Assembly: GCF_000165425.1 (NCBI RefSeq) | Contig: NW_001799510.1 | Coordinates: 157,459-221,458, forward strand | Direction: 5' to 3' | Length of the DNA stretch: 64,000 bases | Source: Paramecium tetraurelia | Taxonomy: Eukaryota; Ciliophora; Oligohymenophorea; Peniculida; Parameciidae | Shown: positions 1 through 11,796 of the stretch, piece by piece | How the letters are laid out: the number at the start of each line of letters is the position of its first letter | Position numbering within the stretch: the stretch's first letter is position 1 | The notes under the pieces: model-generated | Database searches by the model: none | The model's input: only the letters and a program-made list of their open reading frames with translations | What the model was told of the DNA's origin: nothing | Made by a program: the position numbers and the translations under genes

Positions 1-2278
1 ATGTTTTGCTATGAATACTTAATCAAATAGATAAGGACCAAATACAAGAACTCATAGAGCAGAGTATTTTATGATTCTCTCTTAAAATACTTCAAGATGA
101 TTCCATTTATAGCATAGGACTTCCCAGAACAAGCAGAAAAGTCAGCATTGTCCTTGCTACACATGACGAAATAATTGATTACCTTTTATGGGTGTGAAAT
201 CGTTGATCTCTTGAAATCTCTCCTTAATCAAATCGAGATCTTCAGGAGATGGCCTTTCCCTGTGGGAGTGATGGCAAATGAACTAGTTTAGATATTGTAT
301 CAAGAATAGAAATCAAGGGGAAACGCATTTAGAATGAAAATTAGAGAAGAAATTCCACAAATCGATTTTTTTGACGATGATCAATCCCAAGATGTCTTAT
401 TTTAAAGTGTTTAAGAACAACAGATCCCAATATCTGGAATGGGATAGTAGAAATAAGAGTAATAGATTCTATCAGTCTATGTGTTTTATGAGAATAGATA
501 AAACAATGCAAACAATGTACTGTAATATGCACAATTCGTCCTGAGAAATAAGAATCCCAATTATGCCCAATTATACACTCCCAATAGTTTGCGATGCTAT
601 ATTTGTGCTTAAATTTTGCAATTGCAGCAAAAGAAAAATGTAATGTTTTTATTGATTAATTCAGCAAGGAAAGAGTCCACAATTGTCAGCATTCAAAGAG
701 GTGGATATATTTAATCTGTATTGTAAATTATTGACCATTGTTGAGAAATGTGACAACTTGGATTCAATAGCAGACATAGAATTAATTTATGAGAACGCTT
801 TTGATGAGATAACCAAAGAATTAATGAAACATACTCAAGAACCAAATAATGTTTAAAAAGAAGTATAAGCAGTGATGAGTAATCAAGTAATCATCAATCT
901 CACATTATGTAGCTATCCATACCTGATTTTCCTTTGTTTTACTTTCATAACGTCATCCAAAAAAGTTTCACATTTACTGCACCCAAACAATCCTTTCTCA
1001 AATTTGAATAGGGACAATTCATGATTCCCAATCAATTAATCAAAGATTTTGTTCAAAGAGCCTATGATAATTATATGCCTCTACATACAGAACCCTTGAG
1101 ATTGTTGGTTGTAGGATCAGATGCTGAAATATTTGAAGTCTGTATGCTACTTGGTGAAATCTATCAAAAGAACCCCTTATTGCTCAGGACTCTGGATATT
1201 AGAGTCTTTATTGTCCCAACTAAGGATTGCGCTCTGGCTTAGTTCCTTGCTGTAAAGGATCCTTGGTATTAGAGATACCTGTATTTACCCTTTATGGAGG
1301 ATATTCTGATCCCAAAGTTAGAGTCTATCAAGGAGGATAACAACAAATACGTTTAGGAAGTCAATAAAGTGCAAGGGTAATTGCCATTAGAGTAGAAAGC
1401 GTGGTGTTTGAATACATATTTGAGAGAGGGGAATAGAGCATACAATGTGAGGGTTTATAAGTTAACTATTTATCAAAAGAAGTTGAGTTATGGAGGAATA
1501 GCAATGGCAGAGCAGAAGTCAGGATTAAATCCAAAAAGCAAATCTGATGAGGTCTTGAAGAGCACCTTATACTTTTGTTCGTATGTGATGTTTGGAGCAA
1601 TAGCTGAATTTGAATTGCAGAAGGAGAGATCGAAGGATGAGAAGTTATAGAAGTTATCGTTTTATGACTTTAAAGAAAAAAACCTATGCAAATTCCAATA
1701 CTTAAATATCTAAATGATCACGGAGTAAACTGATATGCTGGGCAACATTATCAACAGTCCAAACAAGGAGGAGAAGGTCGAAAAGATCTAGGTGCAGTTG
1801 CACAATTGCAAAATTAATAATGTTTACACAGACTTTTTTGAAGGGAATATGCCGATGCCCCATACCGATTGGTTGGAGTTGTCTTATATAACCTATGAGA
1901 ATTCAAAGTTGTTTGATAGTGGGTTGAGACAAAAGAACATTTTTAAGAAGCATTCTTAAGGTATTCTATTATGTATATGATTTAGAATCCATTTAAAATG
2001 CATTTAAATCGTTGTTTACCAATATTTCGATCACGAAGATCAATGTTGAGGAATAAACCAAGAAACCGTTTTCAATTATTGTGGATGGCAATATCTATTC
2101 TGATATTGTTTCTTTCAAGATTTGCTCAACTCATATGAAGAGGAAAAAGAAGAACAATTAAATGCAAAAAAAGGAAGGGTCAAAAGATGAGGAGGATGAT
2201 TTGAGTAAGTAAAAGCATTTGAGTTCCATAATTCATTTGAATCTGCCAGTCATGAGTTTTCTACCGTTTAAAGTTTGA
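1..2278 (+). CDS. PI3K adaptor (p101/PIK3R5)-like protein, 5' end at or beyond window edge
   Basis: The frame is open from base 1 to TGA at 2276-2278 with three introns (640-664, 887-912, 1961-1985); the visible product is 733 residues. An ATG sits at base 1, but the true start may lie outside the window. There is no signal peptide or membrane segment. A central stretch contains RLLVVGSDAEIFEVC followed by an IRVFIVPTKD strand, and near the C-terminus come TDWLELSY and a beta-rich IIVDGNIYSDIVSF segment. These resemble the conserved blocks of PI3K-gamma adaptor p101/p84 (PIK3R5/6), which bring the lipid kinase to membranes. This family link is from memory of the motifs and is tentative; the coding status is firm. 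The tail after residue 690 is Lys/Asp-rich. The next gene starts 41 bp downstream on the same strand. Confidence 0.8.
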
Positions 2279-2319
2279 ATCAATTATCAATATAAATAAT
2301 TATACAAATTAATATATTA

Positions 2320-3149
2320 ATGAAATTACCAAGTATTAATAAACCCACCTCAGCATAATCAGCAAATCGACAATTACCTCCAAGGTAGAGTAATAATGCA
2401 ATAAGCAATTTAGAAAAGAATCTATTCAATAAACTCAACGAATATGATGATTTAAACAAAATTGATACTAAAAAAGCTTAGGTCAATGAGGTGAAGTCTA
2501 ATAAGAAAATCGATAATTCTCATGATGACATTGACTCTTTGGCGAAGAGAGCAAATACTTTGAAAAATTATAGTCAAACTGAGAAGATCAAAGATTTGAA
2601 ATCATCTTAATTAAAACAACAAAAACAACAACAAGACACTGTGTTTCTGACTCATAATTAACAAGTCAAATCGGAAGAATCGAATAATGATCAAGATGAG
2701 GATGACAGTAATAGTGATAGCAGCATCGAGGATTTATTATAGAGGAGTAGGGCATTGGATAAATAGAAAAAAGTTATGCTAAATTTTGAAGATGACAGCG
2801 AGGTTGGTTAATTGAATAAGATGCTATTTTAAAGTAAGAATTGAAAAGTGTATAATTGATAGCTGATATCGATTTAGACGAGTAGTTTTAGAGCATGTGC
2901 ATTTTGAAGAAAACTATATCGCAGATGCAAGACTCCATGAAATCTTTGGGATATGGGATTAATGAGAAGTTGATGGATGGATTGAATTAATAATATGAGG
3001 AAATGATTAAGCTGCAAAGGGAATCCTAAGTAGCTAAGTGAATTAATTAGGCAATCGAAGAGTATTAAATGAAAGAGAGCAACTCAAAAAATAAAATGCC
3101 TGCTTTACGTTCAAATAGCGTCAATTAATCAAAAAAATTGAAAAAATGA
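2320..3149 (+). CDS. Hypothetical coiled-coil protein, Gln/Ser/Asp-rich
   Basis: ATG at 2320 leads to TGA at 3147-3149 through two introns, 2834-2862 (29 nt) and 3030-3050 (21 nt). The 21-nt one is a multiple of three but contains an in-frame TGA, so it must be removed to reach the final exon. The product is 259 residues: a basic, Ser/Asn-rich N-terminus, an acidic Asp/Ser run near residue 130, and a C-terminal helix of about 90 residues with heptad-like spacing (QMQDSMKSLGYG region). There is no catalytic motif, signal peptide or membrane span. I do not recognise the family. It is tightly flanked by genes on the same strand, 41 bp after one and 32 bp before VPS33. This spacing is normal in such compact genomes and says little about function. 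Confidence 0.75.
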
Positions 3150-3181
3150 CATAGATTTAAATATCTTTTGTATTTATGATA

Positions 3182-5012
3182 ATGGATGATCTATCTAATA
3201 TATTTAGATTAATAATTAAAATGTAAAATCAAAATCTTCCATAATTTCAGTTTGACATCACAATTCATAAGGATTTCTTGAAGCATAAGATTATACAATT
3301 ATTTGAGACTCTGCCTGGAAATAAATAATTGATTTTGAGTTAGAGAGTGTTGCAATTACTTAAATTGAGCATCGAAAATAAAGTGCTATTGGAGAACGGA
3401 GTCAAGAAAACCTTGCAAATTGAGACTCTATATTAAATAGAGAGTGACATCACTTAGATCTTTATCATCATACCGCCTAAATAGGATCTCATTAAGAAGA
3501 TATCAAAATTGATCAAAACTGCAAATGGTCCCAACAACATTTATTAATTGGTCTTTTGGCCTTAAAGAAATCTCATAGCCAAGGAATTGCTGGAACAAGA
3601 GGGGGTTTTGAGTAGCGTTGAAATTATGGATTTTTCATTTGATCTCATACCTCTTGATTAGGATGTATTGAGTTTGGAAATGCCAGATGCATTTAGAGAT
3701 GTCGTGGTTGAATAAGACTTTTCAATTTATACCCATGTTGCGGATAGTATCAATCGCATTTAACTTTTGATGGGCAACATTCCAAATATATACTGCAAAG
3801 GCGATGGGGCCAAGATGGTTTATGATATTATTAAAGTGGAAAGCTCAGAGTTGGACTAGGATCAAGACTCTTAAGAGGTAGAGTCTCTGATTATATATGA
3901 TAGAAGCATTGACTTGATTACTCCTATGTTGACCTAATTGGTTTATGAAGGATTAGTGGATGAATAATTTGGCATCAACGGGAACTTAGTCAGTCTGCAA
4001 AAAAAGATTTTTGGGAAGGAAGGATAAGAAGGGGAGCAATATCAAACCGTATAAATGAGCTTGGATAAAGACCCTTTGATTTATAATGTAAGAGGATTGT
4101 AAGTGGCCTCTTTGGCCAAATATTTATCTGAACAAGCCAGACAGTAGGAGGTAGAGAAGTAAGAGTTTTAAAGACAATTGTAAATTTAAATCAAAGCAAA
4201 TTCGGGGCAAGAAGCAGCTAGGATTAAGGCAGAGTAGGATTCAAATTTGAGGCGTATTATAATAATTTGTAAATAGATCTTAACATAAGTGGAAAGATAG
4301 CAGATAATATTAGGACCATCTCATTCTACAAAATGTTGAGTTTAGAATAGGGAATAATCAATGGGGATAAATCAGATAAAGCTTTGGATTACATTGAAGC
4401 TATGATTCAATCGGAAATTGACTTAAATAAAGTTGTAAGGCTGTTAACCTTAAGAACCTTAGTTGATGGAGGATTGAAGCAGAAACCATACGATTATATG
4501 AGGAGAGAGATTATTCATGTCTATGGATTTAAGACTATTGCTTTCTTAAACAATTTATAGAAAGCAGGGATGGTCTACAAATCTGATCCCAAGCAACTTT
4601 TCTTTAAGTTGCAGGAATCGTTTAAGTTGCTGAATTTGAATGTCAGATCTGATGAGACAGATCCAAAAGATCCTGCTTACACTTATGGTGGTCACTACCC
4701 TCTGATGTACTTAGATTCTAATGATTTAGTGCTCGTTTGACTGAAAAGATATTTGAGAAGGAGTCGTGGAAACCGTTCAAAGCTCAGATGTAATTGATTA
4801 ATGGTTTTCAATTAGAACCAGATAGACCTGCCAGATTGAATGTGCCTGGCAAAAAGCCTATTGTAATTGTTTATATGCTTGGTGGAGTCACTTATGGGGA
4901 GATTGCTGCTTTGAGACTGTTGGGGAAATAATTTAATAAAGAAATAATCATTTGTACAACCAGTTTAACCAATGGGACAAAGCTTATCTAATCATTAAGA
5001 GAGAGAATCTGA
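3182..5012 (+). CDS. VPS33: Vacuolar protein sorting protein 33 (Sec1/Munc18 family)
   Basis: 594 residues from ATG 3182 to TGA 5010-5012, with introns 4254-4276 and 4707-4729 (23 nt each). VPS33 is the Sec1/Munc18 subunit of the HOPS and CORVET tethering complexes. It clasps SNARE bundles to drive fusion at endosomes and lysosomes. The family signature IIYDRSIDLITPMLTQLVYE is present mid-protein, followed by GLVDEQFGI. The C-terminal strand IVIVYMLGGVTYGEIAALR is the conserved end of SM proteins. The length matches yeast and human VPS33 (about 600-690 aa). A Lys/Gln/Glu-rich helix before the first intron corresponds to the variable domain-3a insertion. VPS33A and VPS33B types cannot be told apart by eye. 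The call is firm because both the motif order and the length agree with the family. Confidence 0.95.
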
Positions 5013-5067
5013 TAATTTTATAAATACATATACAGACTGCTGTTGAATACAATTATTTTATATATTA

Positions 5068-6868
5068 ATGTAAATTGAGTAATTATTTTTTGATTCTTCA
5101 AATTAGAATGATAAGAATTAATGGGTCAATTTGGACTCAATTAAACGTTCGATTTCCACAATTAGATTATTCGAGGGAACTTTATTTATTAAGTGCAAAA
5201 AGCAAGATGCTTTCAAACCTAAATTTTTTAAGCTGTTTTCTGATAGATTGAACATCTACAAAGTATGAATGTGACTCAAATTTATTCTTAGAATGGGAGG
5301 GAACAAAAAGAAACTGCTGCCCTATTTTTGACGAATGTTTATTTGGACCTAAAATTAGTGGTTGAATCTGAAAAAGATAAATATCCCATAATCTTAATAA
5401 ACGGAAATCGCAAGTTGATTTTTATTGCTCGCTCCTCAGAAAGTCAAACCAAATGGATTGAGTAATTCAAGAAAACCTGTATCATGAACAATTACAAAGA
5501 CATCTACACCAACATTAAAGTATTAGGCAAGGGTACGTTTGCAAAGGTAATATAATTCGCAAATAAGGTATTTTTAGCCCATAAAATGATAGATAAATCC
5601 AAGTTTGCAGTGAAGACCTTTCAAAAATCAGCATTGATGGACAAAAAGAACACTCAAAGGGTATTCAAAATTACGATAATCTTTTAGCAAGGCCTAATAA
5701 ATGAGATCAACCTATTGAGATCATGTGATCATCCAAATATCATAAAACTGTATGAGATTTATGAAAGTGGAGATTACATATATTTAGTCATGGAATTGTT
5801 GGAGGGCGGAGAATTGTTCGATCTAATACTTGAGACTCCTTTCTTTGTGGAATCCAAGATAGCCTAAATCATGTTCAAAATATTTGATGCCTTGGAGTAT
5901 CTTCATACTAAAGTATTAATACTTCTATCCACTCAAGAATATTATGCATCGAGATATCAAATTGGAGAATATAATACTCAAAGATAAATCTGAGAATTTC
6001 GATCTAAAAATAGCTGACTTTGGCTTAGCATCCTACACTGAAAGCGAATTACTAATCAAAAGATGTGGTACTCCTGGGTATGTTGCTCCTGAAATTCTAT
6101 AAGATTAGAAGTATAATGAAAAAGTCGATGTTTTCAGTGCTGGGATCATACTGTATATATTGTAAAATGTTTAAAAATGATAGACTAACTGGATAAGCCC
6201 CATTTTATGGTAATAGTTTGGATGATGTGATAGAAAAGAATAGAGAGTGTCAAATCAATTTGCAAGGCTTAAAAGTATCCCAAGACGCTTTGGATTTATT
6301 ATAAAAAACCTTGGAGCCCAATCCATAGAATAGAATTTCCTCTCTGGAAGCCCTATCTCATCCTTTCATTTCAAGATAATACAAAAGATAAGTTAATAGT
6401 ATGGAGGATTTTCCATTGGATGAATTACCAAACGACAATTATAGTGCTTTTGAGAACATGAAGAAATTTTGTCAGAATGATATGCGATTCAAAATGTCGA
6501 AGCTAAAGAAAAATGAATTGGTTTAACAAACTCCTTTTATGGGTACCAGAGAATACGATATAGTAAATGCGACTTCTGATAGTTGGTTGAATGAGAAATC
6601 AGGAGAGATGGACTCAAAATAAATATTGAATTTTCCCTGCATTTAATAATAATCATCAGATTCGGATACTTCAATCTTAAATACTCCAGAAGTCAAGAAA
6701 GATACTCAAAAATTCGTTTAATTGAATGCCTTGCAACAAATTGGATATTATAAATTATCACCAAATTAATCTCTATATTCACCTCCTAACAATCAATAAA
6801 AGCAATAAATCTAAATGAATTTCAAAAAGGCCAGCTAAGTGAGAGATTAATTAAAAAAATTAGAATGA
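5068..6868 (+). CDS. PH-domain protein kinase, CAMK/AGC-like
   Basis: 558 residues, ATG 5068 to TGA 6866-6868, five introns (5263-5291, 5547-5567, 5661-5687, 5913-5937, 6162-6183). Residues about 20-130 form a PH-like domain ending in a helix around TKWIEQFKK, so the protein probably binds phosphoinositides. The kinase domain (about 137-400) is complete: GKGTFAKV glycine loop, FAVKTF lysine, HRDIKLEN catalytic loop, DFGLAS and APE. The 21-nt and 27-nt introns are stop-free multiples of three. They were assigned because removing them restores [13 protein letters not shown] and an unbroken helix C. The roughly 150-residue tail is Gln/Ser-rich with no domain. The C-helix and activation-loop style resemble calcium-dependent kinases, but no EF-hands are encoded. 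The substrate is unknown. Confidence 0.92.
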
Positions 6869-6937
6869 TATATTGTGCTAATCTATTATTAAATATAATT
6901 ATTGTCATGATTTACTTATAACATAAAACAATGTAAA

Positions 6938-8292
6938 TCATATTTATCTAACCCATTTATGTTCCCCACCACCAGTCTAAATTAGTACTCATACTATACC
7001 TAAATGTTTGTTAGGATATCAAACAATTCATGTGAAAGTTCTCCTGCATTTAATTTTGGATCATATTAAACCTCATAGATCTTGTCATTGAATCCGATGG
7101 CCTCAATTGGTTGAATACTAACAGCTGTGCCAGATCCAAACATTTCAATCATCTAGACAAAATTAACATGGTTATATACTCTGCCAGCCTCAATAGCTTC
7201 CACAACTTCCTAGATATACAGTTTCTTCTCAGTAACCTTAAACTTTCCCATGCCTCTTGTGAGTTCCTATACATTATTAGTAATGATACCAGAATGGAAT
7301 CTCTCAAAATTCCAGGTAGAATGGTTCCATCTAGTATTGGTGTAACTAATTCTCTCTCTCCTTCTTTATTTTTCCAAAAGAAGAACAAATTGCAAACTCC
7401 CATCTCTTATACCAGACCATCTGGCAACATCCATAAATTTTGGTGGAATCCAATCTTTTAGACTTCCTTCAGAGGTAAAACTGTTGGAGCATAGTTACCA
7501 GCTACTTTGAATCCTCCCACTCCTCCAGGAGCAGATCGAATCTAATGTTAGAGATGGATATTTTACTGTTGATGTGTTACAGAACACTCGAACAGGCTTT
7601 AAACCAGAAGGGAAATAAGGACCAACAGGACACAATGCAACAAACAATTTTGCTCTGCTTGATGCTCTGACTCCCAATGCCTCTTCTGTTGCCATCAATG
7701 TTGGTCTAATGTAACAACTAAATCCAGGTCTATCCGGAATCCAATCTCTATCCACTTTTAATAGTTATTCGATGCATCTTTACAATTCTGTGCCATCAAA
7801 ATCTGGCAATGACAATCTCTTAGCAGATTGTTTCATTCTGTACATATTACAATTCAATCTGAATGTTCGAATTGAATTGTTGGCTCCTTTGTAGGCCTTT
7901 TAATATTTATTATTCCATTACTTTGGCACCTTCGAAACACTCGATTGCATAATGTAAACAAGCTGAAAATGGATGAATGCTGAAACTTTTGAATGGCACA
8001 ATTTGGGGTCGGCTCCAACTAAATCAAAATTTATTTAATCATCTACCCCATCTTCTCAGACCAATCAATCTCCAATAAGTGATCAGTGTGAAATGCTCCA
8101 AATGTCATGATTTTAGGATCACATGGAGGTTTAGTAATATAATGCATTGTATGAGTAGTCGTAAGATCTCTAGCCTATGAGTTTGTTCCTATATTATTTT
8201 ACTTGAAACGATGGATATGGACAACTTAGATCCAAGTTAGAGTAATATGAAAAAGAATAGACTGGGGATCTCCAAAGACTTCTCAACATCAT
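6938..8292 (-). CDS. BCAT: Branched-chain amino acid aminotransferase, probably mitochondrial
   Basis: 391 residues on the minus strand, ATG at 8292 to TGA at 6938-6940, with seven introns (6977-6999, 7153-7179, 7267-7289, 7542-7566, 7897-7921, 8019-8046, 8175-8202). This PLP enzyme moves the amino group between Leu/Ile/Val and 2-oxoglutarate. Visible class-IV aminotransferase signatures are [28 protein letters not shown], the PLP-lysine block [21 protein letters not shown] and FGSGTAVSI. The N-terminus ([12 protein letters not shown]) is basic, hydroxylated and free of acidic residues, like a mitochondrial presequence. Every intron was placed by restored domain continuity. The gene converges on the upstream kinase, with 69 bp between the stops. 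Confidence 0.95.
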
Positions 8293-9139
8293 TTCTATAT
8301 TATTTTTTATTTCAAATTTTCATTTCATCATAATTTAATACGTAATATCTAAATAATATGACTCTAAAATTAGTTTTAATTAATTTTTATATCATTCGCT
8401 ATCCATGATTCGTCATTTATTATCTTTATTCTATTGAAGATTTGAAATATTATATTAATCATAATCATTCACTTTGATTTCAATAATATCAAATAATAAA
8501 CAGTATGTTATCTACTATTCTAAATTCATAGAACGTATTTATATTATGTTTCACTAAAAAAGAATATGACACACACATAGTTTTGAGATAATAAAAAGTT
8601 GATTATATAAGTATTTGAGTATATTTTATGCTTGTATATTTCAAAATAAACTCTCATTAATAATTAAAAATTTTTTAGGTAGATATTCTAATCTAGAATT
8701 AAAACAATAAACAAATTTTATTGATTTCAAAATATGTCAGTTTTTTATTTATTTGCTCTTCGATATTGATTATCCTATTTAGTATGGATTTTTGATCTAT
8801 TGAGATAGATAGATTTCGATAAATGTGCATCCAAATACTTCAATTTATATTATTAACTAATACCCATTAATTATGCAGATGCATTAATTAAATATTATTA
8901 AAGGAAAATTGAACACAATTACTAATATATATAATTAAATAAATCAATAAAAATTGATTATTTTATATAAATTGAAAGGATAAAACAAATTTTGAACAGG
9001 CTGAAGATTCTATAAACCAAATAATTTTAATAAATATTAATAAAAGTATATGTTTCATTAAGTAATAACTTATTCTATAATCTTTGATTAATTTTTATAA
9101 ATACTTAAGAGAGAATAACACCTATACTCCATCGATTAC
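8293..9139. other. A+T-rich spacer
   Basis: No gene is supported here. The minus-strand frame of the 9.9 kb gene happens to stay open to an in-frame TGA at 8727-8729. However, composition changes to low-complexity A+T from about 9140 leftward, so I do not extend the gene. The 5' flank of the aminotransferase gene must lie at the left edge. No repeat or RNA gene was recognised. Confidence 0.5.
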
Positions 9140-9898
9140 AAAAATATTTATTTTGTCTTTAATCAGAAATATCCTAATCAGTAAAGTAGACTGAATAAAT
9201 GTTTTTCACATTAACAGCTCGTTCCTTTACATAAGAAATCATATCTTGCTCCTTTTAAGGTTCGAAATCTTTAGAATCCACATCAAATGCTAGGATGTAA
9301 ATCGAAGTTTAGAGAAAGTAAACTACATAAAAGTAGAATTGCAATTTACCATTGATAATAGGAGCATAATCCGAAATCGATGTATCATGCATAAGAAACT
9401 TTATCATATGAACTCCATCCCTTTCTTGAATTCTTTTAATTGCTAAATCAAGGCATAATTTACTAAGCATTATATCGTTTTCATTACTTTTTCAATGGCG
9501 ATATCAATTCTTCATTGAAATCTTCATTGCTATTTTTACGACTCTACATACAGAACATAGTCAGTGATTGTTTAAGGCATTCATTGATATCTCCTAATAT
9601 CATAATGTGATGATTAATGACTTCATCACTAGATTTCAAGTGGATATCAGGTGGAAGTTCAGAAGTATCAATATAATCATTCTAAGAATGACCATGTTCG
9701 AATCCTTCTATTTGTTTTGGAGTGTATTTAGTGTCAGCTACTTATTTCAATCCATTAACCCATTTTAATTTTTTGTCATCGTAAAAGAGATTAGTTTAAT
9801 TTTATCCAATAGTGGCAAGCTGATTTTACATGTTTAAATACCTATATATACTCTTCTAGATTATCAGAATCAAAAGCGCAACGCCTACGTCTTGACAT
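9140..9898 (-). CDS. Unknown conserved-looking protein, 3' end unresolved
   Basis: ATG at 9898 opens MSRRRRCAFDSDNLEEYIQ; introns at 9820-9841 (22 nt) and 9463-9487 (25 nt) keep the frame. The product is soluble: a basic start, a polar middle with ELPPDIHLKSSDEV and a helix around MILGDINECLKQSLTMF. A beta-rich stretch (IINGKLQFYFYVVYFL) follows, then ILAFDVDSKDFEP and a helix YVKERAVNVKNIY. I do not recognise the family. The alternating hydrophobic strands could belong to a longin/profilin-like fold, but this is only an impression. The next in-frame TGA lies at 8727-8729, deep in A+T-rich sequence. The real end is probably near 9140-9180 behind an intron I could not place, so the left boundary given is approximate. 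Confidence 0.55.
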
Positions 9899-11006
9899 AA
9901 AAAATTTATAAAATATATAATATCATTTATTATGAGTTAATTCATCAATAATTAGTAAATAAATTATATTTTAACTATTTTTCAATTTGTTTTCTAGAAT
10001 TCATATCATAAAACTCATTTTGAAATTTTAAATAACAGATTACTGAAGGACTCATTTTAATTTAAATTGTCCTAAACTTCATTTTCAATTGAATAAATCA
10101 AAAATTTGAAAACATCAGTTAAAAATTAAACAATGTAATAATTTTAATACTCAAATAATAATAAGATAAATAAAATAATGTAATCATATAGTGAGACTAT
10201 CATTAATATAAGTAATTAAACCAACTTTTAATATCAGGTAATGTATATACACGGTTAGTTAAAATGCTAGATATATGGAAATAATAGAACTGATATTTAC
10301 TTATCTTTTAGATTTGTAGTTCAATCTTCAGATATCTATAAATATGAATTATCATTTGAAATATAATTAGGCTGTATAAATGTTCATTATTCTCTTTTTT
10401 AAAATATTTATTTGTTCCTATTTAGGATTATCAAGAAATTACTCTATATTTTAATATAAAATAAAATGAAGGTTTCATCAGTAAATCAAATAAACTAATT
10501 TTTAATATTAGTATTAAATATTTATTATGCTGTTAACTTATTATTATCGTAAATGATTTGAATTAAAACACTGAGCATATATTATTGATATATTTTCAAA
10601 TTTTATTCAATAAGATTGACATTTATTTAATAAGATTTACCATTATTAAATAGTTTGTGATTTATAATTTTTTAACATATTTAGGATATATTTTTACATT
10701 ATTACTAGTGGCTATAACAATTAAGACTTAAGTTCATTTCTATTATAATAGAGAAACAAAAACTCTCAATAATTATAATCAAAACAAATCAAGATAAATT
10801 CTTCCCAATATCAAAGCAGATTAGTGGCTAAACAGTTAAACCTAATCTTATGATTAGATTTAAATTTTCTTATCTAGCTAAGCTAATATCTTATCTTAGA
10901 AAACTGCATTTGAAGATGAGTTTTATTTTCAGATATTGGATATTTGAAACATACTTAGTTTATTATTAAGATTTCAATATAATATGTTATAAATTGTTTT
11001 TTATTG
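9899..11006. other. 1.1 kb A+T-rich spacer between divergent and convergent gene ends
   Basis: I see no gene I can support in either strand. Short TGA-free frames occur (for example plus strand about 10276-10470), but their translations are Ile/Leu/Tyr-rich, as expected by chance at this base composition. The segment must contain the promoter of the minus gene starting at 9898 and the 3' flank of the gene ending at 11007. No tRNA, hairpin or repeat array was recognised. Confidence 0.5.
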
Positions 11007-11538
11007 TCATCTTTATTTAGATTTATGTTTTTCATAAAATTTATGAGCTTTTTAGATATTGGCTTCGTCAATGAGACCATAATCTAGGCAATATTTAATA
11101 GCTAATATAGACTCTGGTCTTTCTCTATAGAGTGATTCATAATAAATTCTGCAAGGATCCTCTTCAGGTGGAGTCTCTTTTTTTTAATATAATTTGAAAT
11201 TATCTTTGTCTTTCTCAACACTCTCAGAATTTTCATCATCATCCTAAAATATTACAATAATTTACATCTTCTTTTATTTATTTCCTTTTAGTATTATTTG
11301 TAGGTTTGTTTTATTTTTAAGATTAGGCCTTCTTATTTTTACTTTGTTTTTGATTTGATTCTTCACTAGATTATGAAGACTCACCGGAGTCATCTTCTTT
11401 TTATTTTTTCGCTGATCCTTATTGTTTTTTTTAGGGTTGTTTTTGAATTTTCTTAGTGGCCTTTGGTTCATAGACTTCTTCTGATTCATCATCATCAGAG
11501 TCGTGATTCTTTTTTCCTTTTCCCTTTTTTGGAGGCAT
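11007..11538 (-). CDS. Lys/Gln/Ser-rich small protein with conserved-looking C-terminal helical domain
   Basis: 169 residues, ATG 11538 to TGA 11007-11009, one 22-nt intron (11244-11265). The first 110 residues are disordered and highly charged: MPPKKGKGKK, an acidic DSDDDESEE patch, then repeated Lys/Gln/Ser runs that look like nuclear localisation sequence. The last 55 residues change character. A compact helical segment (DPCRIYYESLYRERPESIL, then AIKYCLDYGLIDEANIQ) has an aromatic, regular spacing that suggests a folded domain. The layout of a basic disordered arm plus a small helical C-terminal domain fits a nuclear or chromatin-associated factor, but I cannot name the family. Much of its Gln is encoded by TAA. 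Upstream, the divergent TPR gene begins 258 bp away. Confidence 0.8.
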
Positions 11539-11796
11539 ACAATATAAATATTAATAATTAAAAATAAAAGTTCAAATAAATTTTGATTTTAATCTGGATT
11601 AGTATATACAAAAATTGAAATATAATGAGAATCATCAAAGAGTATAGAATAATAAAATTATATGTAATATTAATTATATTTTAATTATTATTACAAATCA
11701 TTGGATTTTGAACTAAAGTGTGAGTAAAAATATCAAAAGGATTTTTAAACTTTAATTCTTCCTGTGTTATATTGAAGACAACCAATAATATTAATA

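Noticed and set aside
7111-7461. 116-codon plus-strand ORF inside the aminotransferase region
   Set aside because: It is the antisense shadow of the BCAT exons, which carry the class-IV aminotransferase signatures on the minus strand.
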